64,000 nucleotides of DNA from Candidatus Eremiobacter antarcticus (GCA_003244105.1 QHBK01000004.1:85980-149979); one strand, 5' to 3'. Positions 24,566-34,237 are shown, counted from the first letter of the stretch. A program made the numbers and translations. The notes: generated by a model from the sequence alone, not told the origin.

Positions 24566-27500
24566 CTAGTATTTCGCGGTCAGGTAGAGCGTGTATTCCC
24601 GTGCCGGCCCTGTCGGCTCGTTTTCAAACGGGAACGGGCCGCGGTTGAACTGGTACGGTTCGTTGGCTGCCAAGAAGGCGTTCTTCTTACCGGACGTTGG
24701 TCCGAACCCGCCGAAGCCGTTGGGGCGGAAGCGCGAGTTGTTGCCCACAACCGCATTGGTGTAGTTGCCGAAGAGATTGGCGACCCGCAAGCCGACCTGC
24801 ATGTTCTTCTGTCCGACGCCGATGTCGTGCGCGAGAGTGATGTTGGCGAATAATCGCTGGGGACCGCGTATCGTACCAGGGTCGTTGCCGTCATTGGTGC
24901 CGCGCGAACCTGTGATATTCGGGTTGGTGAGGGTGCCGGGGTTGTTAGGATCGGTGAAGTAGTAGGCGCTGGTGAAGTGGTTGTTTCCGAGAGCGTCTTG
25001 CGCGAGATCCGTGTTGAGCACTTCTTGCGGCTGCAGGCTGCCGTTCGTGCCGGTCGGCAGATACACGAACGTGTGCTTGCCGACGCCGTAGTGGTACCCC
25101 GATTCATATGGAAACTCGGAGAACACGTGCCAGCCGTTGCGCGCGTTGTAGTTGATGTTGAGCGTCGCCGTCACCGGCGCCAAGTAGCTCACGTGAAACA
25201 GGTGCCCGAGAGCCACCGCCGCCTCGTTGACCGATGGAAAAAAATCGCTGTCGTAATTGGCCAGCGTGTTGTCGTACGTGGCGTGGATGAACCCTGAAAA
25301 TCCATACGTGGAGTTTTTGTCGAGCGCGAACTCCACGCCGGTGTTCTTGTTGATGCCTGCATTCGACTCGCGCGGCGAACCAAACACCGACGTGCCGTCG
25401 GGCAGATTGAACAGCAGCGGCGTACTGGCCACGACGTAGTCGACGCCCTTGCGATAGTACGGGCTGATCTTGAGCTGCAAGCCGTTGCCGAAGTCGTGCT
25501 CCCACGAGAAGTCGACGCTCGTCGCTCGCTGCGGCCGAACCGGCGTGAACTGAGCGAAGTTGTTGGTGTTCAGGTCCTCGATGATCTGCTGGTGCAGGTT
25601 GCTGATGGAGTTGCAGCCCGCATTGCCGTTGGCGCGATCGACGCCGTTCACGCAGGTCGGGCTGTAGCCCGGCAGCGGAACGAAGCAACCGTTCGCAATC
25701 GTGCAGTTGGCAGCCGACGGTTCCACTGCGTACGTGTTTTCGATGTTCGACAGCGGCGTGAACTCGATGAACTTGCCGTAGGATGCCTTGAAGACATCCC
25801 TAGAGTTGGCTTGATACGACAAGGCGATCCGTGGGCTGATCTGTGAGGGCCGGGTCACATCGGTGCCGAGAGATTGACCCGCAACGTCGATGAAATTGCC
25901 GGCGGCGTCATTCGCGTAGAATGTGTTCAGCTGGCTCGCGTTCTTGGGAAGCTCGAGAATCTCTTGGTCCCAGCGCACGCCCGCGGTCACCGTCCAGTGG
26001 CTATTAGGCTGCCAGCGGTCCCTGATCCACAGGTTGTTGCGATGGATGGTGTCGGTGATGTGGCTAGCGTTGTCCGGCAACTGTCTAAGAGGTACAGTCG
26101 CGGCGGGCAGCCCATAAAATGCAGCCACTTCATTGTAGAGCGGCTGCACGTACGTGAAGCCGGGAGGAGCATTAGTATTGAAATTGCTTGTGTCGCCTAG
26201 GTCGAAGCAAGCCTGGCCGCATTCCAGCGGATCTGTGAACAAGGTCGTGCTGGGGAGGGCGATCGCGAAGTTCGGCTTCGTGAAGATCGTCTCGCCGCCC
26301 ACGGTCAGCTCGTGCTGGCTGTTCAGCTGATTGCTGTAATCGAACGCCACCCCATGACTGTCGGACCGGTCGTATTCGTACTCATCCGCGAACGCGCCCA
26401 AGTCCCAGGGGTAGAGAAAGTTGACGTCTGTCTGCAGCCGGAAAGCCCGCAGCTCTCCAAAACTCGACGGACTGAACTGGTGTTTGAAGTTGATCTTTTG
26501 GACCTGGTGGTTCTCGTCTTCGTGGTCGGGGTATCCGGTGTTCTGGTTCAGCGCCGCTTGGCCGGGGAAAAGCGGCGCGAAATCGATCAAAGAGACCGCG
26601 GGGCTCGTGAAAAGGGTTCCAAGGCCGCCAACGATCTGCACGACCCCGTTGGCCGTCGCATATGGCGTGAGCGCCGGGTTTATAAAAAGCTCGGTGTTGA
26701 AGAGATTTGAGCCCGCGTCGGCATAGTATTGAAGCTCGTTTATGTTGCCCGGGCCCCAGTGGTAGAAGAGGTTGGCGACGGTATCGTCACCGGGCTCGTA
26801 GCTAGTCTGCCCCAGCAAGCGCGGATAGAACGTCTTATTGTCTCCGTAAATAGGCTCGGCGCGAATACCTTGATAGGAGACGTAGTAGCTGAAGCGATTG
26901 TCCGGCGTAGCGTTGCCATAATCAAAGGCTAGGCGGTGGTCGAAATTGGGCGAGTTGACTCGGGCGGTGGCTTGTCCAGATCCGGGGAACGTGCCGCGCT
27001 TGGAGATGACGTTGACGACGCCGGAGTTGGTGTTGCCCTGGCTGACGTCGTAGCCTCCGGTGGAAAGCTGAAGACGGCCGACGCCGTTGAGCACCAAGCT
27101 GTTGATGAACTGGCCCGTGACAGGCTCGGTTGCGTCGATGCCTTCGAGTTCGAAGCCCTCGTCATTTTCTGCGCCGCCGCGGATGATCGGGTAACCGCCG
27201 CTGTCCGTCGTGATGCCCGGCAGCGCGTTCAGCACCTGCGTTTCAGAAAGGTTCTGCGGCGTGCCGGTTATATTTTGTACGGACTGGGCATTGACGGTGT
27301 ACTGGTTGACGGTCAGCGTGGGCTGGACCAAAGCGGTGGCGCCGCGGACTGGGATGCGGCCTAGCGTCTTGACGTCACTCTGCAACGTCAAGCTTTGGAC
27401 GTAGGTTTGGTCCTGGTTGATCGTGAGACCGGCGATGGATTGAGTCACATAGCCGGATCTGGAAAATGTCACGCTATACGTATCCGGCGGCAAGCCGGAC

Positions 27501-27715
27501 ACGGCGTAAAATCCGTTTGCTCCCGTTGACGTACTCGTCTGATATGAAGGCGCAACCACGGAGACTCTGACTCCGGCGATTGCGTGTCCGGCGCTGTCGG
27601 TGATCGTGCCGTTTATGCCGCCCGTCGTACCAGCCAGTGTCCCTGTTGCCTGGCTGAGCGTGACGAGCGCCAAAAAGGCCAACACCGAAAACAGCCGCAA
27701 AAGCGACTTAGGCAT
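24566..27715 (-). CDS. TonB-dependent outer-membrane receptor with an N-terminal carboxypeptidase-regulatory-like domain
   Basis: The protein has 1049 residues. After a signal peptide (MPKSLLRLFSVLAFLALVTL) a carboxypeptidase-regulatory-like domain follows (about 31-110: GTITDSAGHAIAGVRVSVV, GANGFYAVSGLPPDTYSVTF). The plug domain (about 160-290) includes LNALPGITTDSGGYPIIRGG and GVVNVISKRG. The rest is a beta-barrel rich in Tyr, Asn and Asp, ending TLYLTAKY with the C-terminal aromatic residue needed for outer-membrane insertion. The start ATG 27715 has AGGAGG upstream. The ligand is unknown; the regulatory-like domain is typical of Oar/SusC-type receptors. It is energised by ExbBD-TonB, encoded at 37-40 kb. 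Confidence 0.92.
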   Translation of the reverse strand: MPKSLLRLFSVLAFLALVTLSQATGTLAGTTGGINGTITDSAGHAIAGVRVSVVAPSYQTSTSTGANGFYAVSGLPPDTYSVTFSRSGYVTQSIAGLTINQDQTYVQSLTLQSDVKTLGRIPVRGATALVQPTLTVNQYTVNAQSVQNITGTPQNLSETQVLNALPGITTDSGGYPIIRGGAENDEGFELEGIDATEPVTGQFINSLVLNGVGRLQLSTGGYDVSQGNTNSGVVNVISKRGTFPGSGQATARVNSPNFDHRLAFDYGNATPDNRFSYYVSYQGIRAEPIYGDNKTFYPRLLGQTSYEPGDDTVANLFYHWGPGNINELQYYADAGSNLFNTELFINPALTPYATANGVVQIVGGLGTLFTSPAVSLIDFAPLFPGQAALNQNTGYPDHEDENHQVQKINFKHQFSPSSFGELRAFRLQTDVNFLYPWDLGAFADEYEYDRSDSHGVAFDYSNQLNSQHELTVGGETIFTKPNFAIALPSTTLFTDPLECGQACFDLGDTSNFNTNAPPGFTYVQPLYNEVAAFYGLPAATVPLRQLPDNASHITDTIHRNNLWIRDRWQPNSHWTVTAGVRWDQEILELPKNASQLNTFYANDAAGNFIDVAGQSLGTDVTRPSQISPRIALSYQANSRDVFKASYGKFIEFTPLSNIENTYAVEPSAANCTIANGCFVPLPGYSPTCVNGVDRANGNAGCNSISNLHQQIIEDLNTNNFAQFTPVRPQRATSVDFSWEHDFGNGLQLKISPYYRKGVDYVVASTPLLFNLPDGTSVFGSPRESNAGINKNTGVEFALDKNSTYGFSGFIHATYDNTLANYDSDFFPSVNEAAVALGHLFHVSYLAPVTATLNINYNARNGWHVFSEFPYESGYHYGVGKHTFVYLPTGTNGSLQPQEVLNTDLAQDALGNNHFTSAYYFTDPNNPGTLTNPNITGSRGTNDGNDPGTIRGPQRLFANITLAHDIGVGQKNMQVGLRVANLFGNYTNAVVGNNSRFRPNGFGGFGPTSGKKNAFLAANEPYQFNRGPFPFENEPTGPAREYTLYLTAKY

Positions 27716-27832
27716 ATGGTCCCTCCTAGGCCCTGTTGATGAAAGATGCGTCAAGCCAGTAGCGGCGTGAACGCGCGGTAAAGGGTTCCGTCAAGGCCGG
27801 GGCGTTCCTGTTTGGGCGCGTCGGATTTGAGT

Positions 27833-28855
27833 TTAGAGAGCCTCGAACGCCACGCCGTTTTTCGGCACCATTGTGGCACTAATAGGCGAAGGCTTGAAGG
27901 CCGGGCAGGGGCCGCCCGTGCACGTGATCAGAGCTGTTACCGACGATCCGTCGGGCAACCTAAAGGAATATTGCCCCGATTCAATCGTCGCGAACGTGGC
28001 TGTTAGTTCGAACCAATTGCCGGCACCATCGGGCCCACCCCCCAAAAACTGCGCGCTTCCAGCCGCAGCAACCCAGTGTGAGCTGTCCCCCAGGTCCGAC
28101 CCGGGGTTACCGCCGTGCCGAGGCCCGTGGGGAATATGAATTTTCGTAAAGCCGTGCCTGAATATGAAAAACGGTATGACCTGACGTGGCGGTGGGGTTG
28201 CTTGACCGGCCCGTGCAGGCGCGAGCACCGCAAGCGACGTCGGCGCCGCCCGAGACGCGAGATGGATGGTGAAATCCTCTCCCCGGACCCCACCGCTCTC
28301 TTGCGATCGCATATTTACGACCACGACGCCGTTGCCCCCGATGAGATCACTGCGGCCGTAAAAGATTGACACGTCTTTCAGCTCGCTGCTGCCCACAACT
28401 GTGCCGCCTGATGCGCTCTGACGTTGGGCCGAGAAGCTCGCGACGCCCGAAGCTGCTACATCCCGATTCAGGATCTGTAGTCCGGCCGCGTTCCACGCAT
28501 ACTCATAGCGCGTGACGCTTTCCGACGCCGACTCGAATCGATATGCTACGTATGCGTCGCCGCCGGCTGACAGCCGTCTGAAGAAGTCAACTTCAAGAGC
28601 GCCGGTGCTTCCGGAGTTCCCATTGCCGAAGAGATCCGTGGCAGGGATGAAGACTGCCGTAGAACTGCGAGCTTCCTCTTGCAGACGTTCGCGCAAGTTG
28701 GCAGCGGTCCGGTTCATTCCCGCTCTGCCCGCATGAGCGGCTTCCAAACGCAACGTCTGCATGCAAGCGCCGCATGCTCCGAACAGGAGGATGAGGATGA
28801 TGCTCACGCTGATCAGCAGCTCGGGCAGCGTGTAGCCGCGGCGCGGTCGATACAT
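27833..28855 (-). CDS. Prepilin-type (type IV pilin/pseudopilin-like) protein
   Basis: The 340-residue protein has a short basic leader RPRRG followed by YTLPELLISVSIILILLFG. This is the class III prepilin cleavage and N-methylation site (G|YTLPE, with the conserved Glu at +5) and its hydrophobic helix. The rest is a large extracellular domain with no family I recognise. Its size suits a minor pilin or PilW/PulJ-like component. ATG 28855 is preferred over TTG 28861. No other pilus assembly genes adjoin; pilT is at the left end of the window. Confidence 0.82.
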   Translation of the reverse strand: MYRPRRGYTLPELLISVSIILILLFGACGACMQTLRLEAAHAGRAGMNRTAANLRERLQEEARSSTAVFIPATDLFGNGNSGSTGALEVDFFRRLSAGGDAYVAYRFESASESVTRYEYAWNAAGLQILNRDVAASGVASFSAQRQSASGGTVVGSSELKDVSIFYGRSDLIGGNGVVVVNMRSQESGGVRGEDFTIHLASRAAPTSLAVLAPARAGQATPPPRQVIPFFIFRHGFTKIHIPHGPRHGGNPGSDLGDSSHWVAAAGSAQFLGGGPDGAGNWFELTATFATIESGQYSFRLPDGSSVTALITCTGGPCPAFKPSPISATMVPKNGVAFEAL

Positions 28856-28969
28856 ATTCAACGAAGCGTAACCTCAAGCTCGGATGCTGCCGCGACCAAA
28901 CAGCATCAAGGTAAAGCGGGGACGGACCTGCGATTACTGCATCATCACTCAATTCCATCCGGCGGTCAA

Positions 28970-29683
28970 GTGAAAACCGAGCCACGACCAACGCACGCGG
29001 TCCTTCAAAAGCGACGTAGCACCTCTCGCGAGTCTGAATCGCTCGACAAGTTTTTCAACGGACCCACGATAGACGTCGCGAAACGCCTGATCGGCGCCAC
29101 GCTATACCGGCGCGTGAGAGAGCCGGGCGCAAAAAAGGCGAAGCTGCTGACCGCGCGGATCGTGGAGACCGAGGCCTATCTTCCTTTGATAGACCCCTCT
29201 TGCCATGCATATCGAGGGCCGACTGCACGCACCTCGACGCTGTTCGGGCGGCCGGGTTTCGCGTACGTCTACCTGATCTATGGGATGCACTATTGTTTGA
29301 ACGTCACGACCGAGCCGCCAGGCATCGGAGCAGCAGTCCTCATCCGGTCGGCCGAACCGTTGGCCGCAATAGAAGCGATGCAAGGGCGCCGAGGGGAGCA
29401 CGTTCCAATTGCCGCGCTGGCATCGGGGCCGGGCAATCTTTGCCGAGCGATGTCGATCGGTCTTGAGTGTGACGGGGCTAACTTTCGTCAGGGGGATCTG
29501 ATCATAACACCGGCCTCACAGGCCGAGGAAGAACAATGCAAACAACATTTGGGCGTGAGCGCGCGTATTGGGCTCAACGTGGCCGAACGCTGGCCGTTGC
29601 GCTTCTATGATGCGCGGAGCGCGAGCATCTCGCCGTTCCGCAAAAGCAGCCTCAGGGCGGTCAAACGAACCCGCAATCGTTGA
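28970..29683 (+). CDS. 3-methyladenine DNA glycosylase, AAG/Mpg family
   Basis: The 237-residue enzyme excises alkylated purines by flipping the base. The AAG core is clear: VAKRLIGATLYRR, LTARIVETEAYLP (catalytic Glu in VETEAY), DPSCHAYRGPTARTSTLFG, GFAYVYLIYGMHYCLNV, GAAVLIRSAEP, SGPGNLCRAMSI and VSARIGLN. The start is taken as a GTG at 28970, about 30 residues before conserved sequence. The upstream in-frame sequence is antisense to the prepilin gene and unlikely to be coding. It is divergent from the prepilin gene. Confidence 0.9.
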   Translation: MKTEPRPTHAVLQKRRSTSRESESLDKFFNGPTIDVAKRLIGATLYRRVREPGAKKAKLLTARIVETEAYLPLIDPSCHAYRGPTARTSTLFGRPGFAYVYLIYGMHYCLNVTTEPPGIGAAVLIRSAEPLAAIEAMQGRRGEHVPIAALASGPGNLCRAMSIGLECDGANFRQGDLIITPASQAEEEQCKQHLGVSARIGLNVAERWPLRFYDARSASISPFRKSSLRAVKRTRNR

Positions 29684-29709
29684 CGGCGCTCAAGTCCTTG
29701 TGATATAGT
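29680..29709 (+). promoter_or_regulatory. rho: Promoter candidate upstream of rho (distal)
   Basis: TTGACG (29680-29685, overlapping the glycosylase stop) and TATAGT (29704-29709) are 18 nt apart. Transcription from here would give a leader of about 170 nt before the rho GTG, a length compatible with the transcriptional autoregulation usual for rho. Confidence 0.55.
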
Positions 29710-29831
29710 AGCACGAGCGAGCACTCTCAAGTGCCATTCGGGAGTCCGCTTCTTTCATAAGCCCCAAGCATACGGTAGCAACAACGACAATCTGTCGTGT
29801 CAGCGATCATTCGCCCCCTCCTTCATCACTC

Positions 29832-29860
29832 TTCGCAGCCCACGGCCTTCGCCGTATAAT
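29832..29860 (+). promoter_or_regulatory. rho: Promoter candidate upstream of rho (proximal)
   Basis: A perfect TATAAT (29855-29860) has a weaker TTCGCA 17 nt upstream (29832-29837). The start point would be about 18 nt before the rho GTG. Confidence 0.45.
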
Positions 29861-29884
29861 GCGCTGCTGCTTCATAGGCTAAAC

Positions 29885-32026
29885 GTGCAAGAAGAAAACG
29901 AATCTCAATCCTCCACCTCTTCAGAAGAAGAACCACGGCCCGCTCCTCTTCAATCGCCGCCCCCGCCCCGGACGAGAACTCGCTCCGTCAACGGCGCTCC
30001 CGCATCGTCCCTGGCTGCCCGCTCAGCGGCAGAACATGGGTACCGCGTGGAACGCGCCGGCCGGACGGAAGTGCCGGAGCGAGCCGAACGCGTCGAACGT
30101 CCGCGTTCCGATAGGCCGGAACGAGCGGAAAAAGCCGAGCGGCCCGACCGCGGCGAGCGGCTGGAGCGACCCAGCACCGCTGAACGCGCCGAACATGCGG
30201 CCGCTGCCGAAATAGATGAACGCTCGGTCAGATCCGATGTCTCCCATCGCGACGATCGCGCCGACAGACCCGAGCGCGCGGAACGAGTCGAGCGCTTGCA
30301 GCGGCTGGATCAGGAACGATCCGAACGCCCGGAACGTCCGAGCCGAAACGAGCCGCACGAGCGAGCCGACCAGATAGAACACGCGGAGCGAAGCGAACGC
30401 AACGAACGGATGGAGCGCCCGCAACGCCCCGAACGAACGGAACAGATGTCTCACGGCGAACGGGCGGAACGACCTGAGCGAGCCGACCGCGCGGAGCAGT
30501 TCGAGCGGCAGCCCCGTTTCGACCGCGGCGACCGGCCGCAACGCCAGGAGCGGCCCGAACGATTCGAGCGCTTCGACCGGCAAGAACGATTTGACAGAAA
30601 CGATCGCGGCGGCGGCCGCTTTGACCGCGATCGCGGCATGCGCCCCGACCGCCCGGTGCAACGAGTATTTCAGCCCCGCGCCTTCCCTGAGCGCGTTGAA
30701 GTTCAACCCAAGACATTCGTGGCCAAAGACGGCACGGTGATGCCGATACTTTCGGTCAAAGAACTCGAAGAGAAAACCCGCACGGAACTGATCGAGCTCG
30801 CGAAGGTGCTCGAGATCCCCAACCTCCAGCGCATCAAAAAGCAAGATCTTGTGTTCCCGATCCTCGAGGCGCAGGCCAAAGCTGCCGGCATGAATTTTGC
30901 CACCGGCGTTTTGGAGTTGTTGCCCGAGGGTTACGGATTTTTACGCCGCGACAACATGCGCCCAGGCGCGCACGACGTGTACATCTCGCAATCGCAGATC
31001 CGGCGGTTCGAACTGCGCACGGGCGATCTGATAGCGGGCCAAATCCGGGATCCCAAGGATAACGAAAAATATCACGGCGTCCTCAAAGTGGAGGCCGTCA
31101 ACGGTCAGGATCCGGAAGCGATCCGAGGACGCCTGCACTTCGACAAGCTGATCCCCGTCTATCCCGACTCTCGGCTGAAGATGGAGACCTCACCGCTCGA
31201 GATGAGCGGGCGCGTCTTCGACATGTTCTGCCCCATCGGCAAGGGCCAGCGCGCGCTTATCGTCTCTCCGCCCAAAGCCGGCAAGACGACCTTGCTCAAG
31301 AAGATCGCGAATTCCATCGCGGCCAACCATCCCGAATGCGATCTTTTCGCGCTGCTCGTCGACGAGCGCCCCGAAGAGGTCACCGACATGCGCCGCTCCA
31401 TCGAGGGCGAAGTCGTCTCGTCGACGTTCGACGAGCATCCGGAAAGCCACACGTCCGTCGCCGAACTGACGCTCGAGCGCTGCAAGCGCCTCGTTGAGCT
31501 CGGCCACGACGTCGTGATCCTGCTCGATTCCATCACGAGGCTGGCCCGCGCGTGGAACCAAGTGATGCCATCGACCGGCCGGACGCTTTCCGGCGGTCTC
31601 GACACGAGCGCTTTGCACAAGCCCAAACGCTTCTTCGGAGCCGCGCGGAATATTGAGAACGGCGGCAGCCTCACCATCATCGCGACCGCCCTCATCGAGA
31701 CGGGCTCGAAGATGGACGACGTCATCTTCGAAGAGTTCAAAGGCACCGGCAACATGGAGATCAACTTGGTTCGTAAGCTCGCCGACAGCCGCATCTTCCC
31801 CGCCGTCGACATCAAGCGCTCCGGCACGCGTCACGAGGAGCTGCTGCTCAGCGAGATCGAGTTGCGCAAGGTCGTCATGCTGCGCCGGGCAACGGCCGTG
31901 CTCGGCACGCAAGAGATGACGGAACTGATACTCGAACGCTTCCGGCGCACCGACAGCAACGATGAGTTCCTGAAATCGGTCACCAAGGAAGCGATGTCAT
32001 TGGCCAGCGCGGAGCAAGACCGCTGA
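29885..32026 (+). CDS. rho: Transcription termination factor Rho with a long charged N-terminal extension
   Basis: The protein has 713 residues against about 420 in E. coli. Residues ~1-260 form a disordered, Arg/Glu-rich extension with repeated ERPERxER-like units. Rho N-terminal helices follow (SVKELEEKTRTELIELAKVL), then the RNA-binding cold-shock-like domain (GVLELLPEGYGFLRRDNM), Walker A SPPKAGKTTLLKK (about 462), LLVDERPEEVTDM, LLDSITRLARAWNQV, and the Q-loop and R-loop STGRTLSGGLD and RKLADSRIFPA. The core is intact. Extensions at this position occur in high-GC Gram-positive Rho proteins, where they add RNA contacts. The start is GTG 29885. Confidence 0.95.
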   Translation: MQEENESQSSTSSEEEPRPAPLQSPPPPRTRTRSVNGAPASSLAARSAAEHGYRVERAGRTEVPERAERVERPRSDRPERAEKAERPDRGERLERPSTAERAEHAAAAEIDERSVRSDVSHRDDRADRPERAERVERLQRLDQERSERPERPSRNEPHERADQIEHAERSERNERMERPQRPERTEQMSHGERAERPERADRAEQFERQPRFDRGDRPQRQERPERFERFDRQERFDRNDRGGGRFDRDRGMRPDRPVQRVFQPRAFPERVEVQPKTFVAKDGTVMPILSVKELEEKTRTELIELAKVLEIPNLQRIKKQDLVFPILEAQAKAAGMNFATGVLELLPEGYGFLRRDNMRPGAHDVYISQSQIRRFELRTGDLIAGQIRDPKDNEKYHGVLKVEAVNGQDPEAIRGRLHFDKLIPVYPDSRLKMETSPLEMSGRVFDMFCPIGKGQRALIVSPPKAGKTTLLKKIANSIAANHPECDLFALLVDERPEEVTDMRRSIEGEVVSSTFDEHPESHTSVAELTLERCKRLVELGHDVVILLDSITRLARAWNQVMPSTGRTLSGGLDTSALHKPKRFFGAARNIENGGSLTIIATALIETGSKMDDVIFEEFKGTGNMEINLVRKLADSRIFPAVDIKRSGTRHEELLLSEIELRKVVMLRRATAVLGTQEMTELILERFRRTDSNDEFLKSVTKEAMSLASAEQDR
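30040..30650 (+). repeat. Arg/Glu-rich degenerate repeat region coding for the Rho extension
   Basis: About 200 codons are dominated by irregular copies of GAGCG, GAACG and CGGAACG units encoding ER, RPER and RAER. It is mixed with Asp-Arg units (RFDRGDRP, RGGGRFDRDRG) toward the 3' end, where it resembles RGG-type RNA-binding tails. Both charges are almost balanced. The repetition creates long open frames on the opposite strand, which are not genes. Confidence 0.8.
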
Positions 32027-32062
32027 CCTCGTAGCGGCGGACTCAACTTCGCCGTTCGCCGG

Positions 32063-32749
32063 ATGAAAGTACGGCTCAATAAACTGCTCGCTGATGCGGG
32101 CGTCGCTTCGCGCCGGGCGTCGGATAAGCTCATCGAGTCAGGCAAGGTCTTCATCGATGGCCGGCGCGCGTCGGTCGGCGCCTTGGCCGATCCCCAAACC
32201 CAGCGCGTCACCGTCAACGGCCGTCGCATCGGGCAACGCGACTCCCGCAACCACATCACGATCGTCCTGAACAAGCCCGCCGGCGTCATCACGACGCTGA
32301 GCGACGAGCACGGGCGCCCAAGCGTCGAACAGTATCTTCCGAAGCAGCAGCGCCTGTTTCCGATCGGCCGGCTGGACGCTGACACGACCGGAGTGTTGCT
32401 GTGCACGACCGACGGCGGACTGGCGCGGTTTTTGACCAACGCCGCCAACGGCGTCGCGAAACACTACGAGGTGACAGCGCGCGGCAAACTCGAGCCCCCG
32501 TCGATCTCAGCGCTGGGCGCACGAAACATCAGAGCGCTTGCCGACGGTTCGATCCAGTTCACGATCGTGCTGACGGAAGGCAAGAACCGTCAGGTGCGCC
32601 GCATGTGCGCGTCGCAAGGGCTGCGCATCGTTTCCCTTGCGCGCACGCGTTTCGGCCCCGTAGAGCTGGGCGATCTGAAAACCGGCAGCACGCGAGCGCT
32701 CAAGCCTCACGAAGAGCGGGAACTGAACGAGCTGCGCGCAAAGGCCTGA
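32063..32749 (+). CDS. rRNA pseudouridine synthase, RsuA/RluB family
   Basis: The 228-residue enzyme has an N-terminal S4 RNA-binding domain (VRLNKLLADAGVASRRASDKLI), then the pseudouridine synthase domain: IVLNKPAGVITT, the catalytic aspartate in PIGRLDADTTGVLL (about residue 104), KHYEVTARG, LTEGKNRQVRRMC and LARTRFGPVELGDL. Whether it modifies 16S (RsuA) or 23S (RluB) rRNA cannot be decided from sequence alone, though the length and linker fit RluB-like enzymes. It ends by overlapping the aroH start. Confidence 0.9.
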   Translation: MKVRLNKLLADAGVASRRASDKLIESGKVFIDGRRASVGALADPQTQRVTVNGRRIGQRDSRNHITIVLNKPAGVITTLSDEHGRPSVEQYLPKQQRLFPIGRLDADTTGVLLCTTDGGLARFLTNAANGVAKHYEVTARGKLEPPSISALGARNIRALADGSIQFTIVLTEGKNRQVRRMCASQGLRIVSLARTRFGPVELGDLKTGSTRALKPHEERELNELRAKA

Positions 32750-33150
32750 TGGGAATGAGGGTACGTGGGGTACGCGGCGCCATCACCGCGAGCGGGAACA
32801 CGCGCAGCCACATCCTGGCAGCAACGGACAAGCTGCTGCGCGAAATGGTGGCACAAAACGCCGTGCGCTCAGAAGAGATCAGCGCCGTCTTTTTCACGAC
32901 CACTTCCGATTTAACGGCCGAATTTCCGGCGGCCGCAGCTCGCGCGCTGGGCTGGTCGAAGGTTCCTCTGCTGTGCGCCCAGGAGATGACCGTGCGCGAG
33001 CGTTTGGCGGCCTGCGTGCGGGTGCTGATGCTCGTCAACACCGAAGCGGCGCAGTCCGACATCAAGCATGTGTATCTCGACGGCGCAGCGCGGTTGCGGC
33101 CCGATCTCTCCAGCGAAGAAGACCCCGAGACCGCGGGCACGACGTTTTGA
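32749..33150 (+). CDS. aroH: Chorismate mutase, AroH type
   Basis: The 133-residue enzyme converts chorismate to prephenate. It has the trimeric AroH fold: VRGVRGAITA (Arg of the active site), AVFFTTTSDLTAEFPA, WSKVPLLCAQEMTV (Glu), a following Arg in the next helix, and HVYLDGAARLRPDL. It starts at an ATG one base into the previous stop (TGATG). Downstream aroF and tyrA make a coherent aromatic amino-acid block. The AroH form is mostly found in Firmicutes, Cyanobacteria and relatives. Confidence 0.92.
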   Translation: MGMRVRGVRGAITASGNTRSHILAATDKLLREMVAQNAVRSEEISAVFFTTTSDLTAEFPAAAARALGWSKVPLLCAQEMTVRERLAACVRVLMLVNTEAAQSDIKHVYLDGAARLRPDLSSEEDPETAGTTF

Positions 33151-33175
33151 CGACCGCACGAAGCCTTCTGTCACC

Positions 33176-34237
33176 ATGATCGTCGTCATCAAGCCGAACA
33201 CGACGGCGGAACAAACGAAAGACGTCGTCGACAAGATCACCTCCATGGGCTACGGCGTGAACGTCTCGCAAGGCGCCGAGCGGCTCATCATCGGCGTGCT
33301 GGGAGTGCGCGAAGACAAGGACATGTTGGCTGCCCAGCTGCGCAGCTTTGAGTGCGTCGACCGCGTCGTATCGATCAGCCGATCGTTCAAGTTCGTCAGC
33401 CGCGAGGGTACGCAGGCCAAAACGGTCGTGCGCGTCAACGGTGACGTGCATATCGGAGACTCAGCCGTTCACGTCATCGCAGGGCCTTGCACGGTGGAAG
33501 GCCGCGACATGCTGCTGGACACCGCCCGCTTCGTGAAATCCCGCGGTGCGACGATGCTGCGAGGCGGCGCCTACAAGCCGAGCACATCACCGTATTCCTT
33601 TCAGGGCATGGGAAAAGAAGGGCTGCAAATCCTGGCTGAGGCGCGCGCCGATTGCGGCTTGCCGATTGTCACGGAGGTGATGGATCCGCGCGACGTCGGG
33701 CTAGTGTCGGAGTTCGCCGACGTGCTCCAGATCGGCGCGCGCAACATGCAGAACTTCAACTTGCTCAAAGAGGTCGCCAAAGCTCACAAGCCCGTGATGC
33801 TCAAGCGCGGCCTCTCCGCCACGGTCGAGGAGTGGCTGCTGGCGGCCGAATACATCTACGCCGGCGGCAACCACGAGGTCATCTTGTGCGAGCGCGGAAT
33901 CCGCACGTTCGAGACGGCGACGCGCAACACGCTCGATCTCAGCGCCGTTCCGCTGCTCGCGCTGCTCACGCATCTACCGGTCATCGTCGATCCGAGCCAC
34001 GGCACAGGCAAATGGGAGCTGGTGACGCCGATGGCGTGCGCCGCGATCGCCGCGGGCGCAGATGGCATTATGATCGAGGTGCACCCACGACCGGCCGACG
34101 CTCTCAAGGACGGCTTCGAATCGCTCAACTTCGAGAAGTACGCCAAGATGATGGAAGCCGTGCGGCCGATAGCCGCCGCCATGAGCCGGCCGATCGCCTC
34201 AGACAGCCGGCCCGCCGTTCAGGTCACCAGCGGTTAA
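33176..34237 (+). CDS. aroF: 3-deoxy-7-phosphoheptulonate synthase (type I-beta DAHP synthase)
   Basis: The 353-residue enzyme joins PEP and erythrose 4-phosphate in the first step of the shikimate pathway. An N-terminal ferredoxin-like regulatory domain ([20 protein letters not shown], about 1-75) precedes the barrel. The barrel has [96 protein letters not shown] and [16 protein letters not shown]. This is the AroA(I-beta)/AroG type with an ACT-like N-terminus. The start ATG 33176 begins with that domain. Confidence 0.95.
   Translation: MIVVIKPNTTAEQTKDVVDKITSMGYGVNVSQGAERLIIGVLGVREDKDMLAAQLRSFECVDRVVSISRSFKFVSREGTQAKTVVRVNGDVHIGDSAVHVIAGPCTVEGRDMLLDTARFVKSRGATMLRGGAYKPSTSPYSFQGMGKEGLQILAEARADCGLPIVTEVMDPRDVGLVSEFADVLQIGARNMQNFNLLKEVAKAHKPVMLKRGLSATVEEWLLAAEYIYAGGNHEVILCERGIRTFETATRNTLDLSAVPLLALLTHLPVIVDPSHGTGKWELVTPMACAAIAAGADGIMIEVHPRPADALKDGFESLNFEKYAKMMEAVRPIAAAMSRPIASDSRPAVQVTSG

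Noticed and set aside
28679..28969. N-terminal extension of the AAG glycosylase frame
   Set aside because: The first 97 codons are mostly antisense to the prepilin gene and are not glycosylase-like; the GTG at 28970 is a better start.
30040..30650. Repeat region considered as a CRISPR array
   Set aside because: Units are short, irregular and coding in the rho frame; there are no regular spacers. No CRISPR array was found elsewhere.
30023..30844. 273-codon minus-strand open frame with Phe/Gly/Ala repeats
   Set aside because: It is the reverse of the Arg/Glu repeat region of rho; the repetition itself keeps the frame open.
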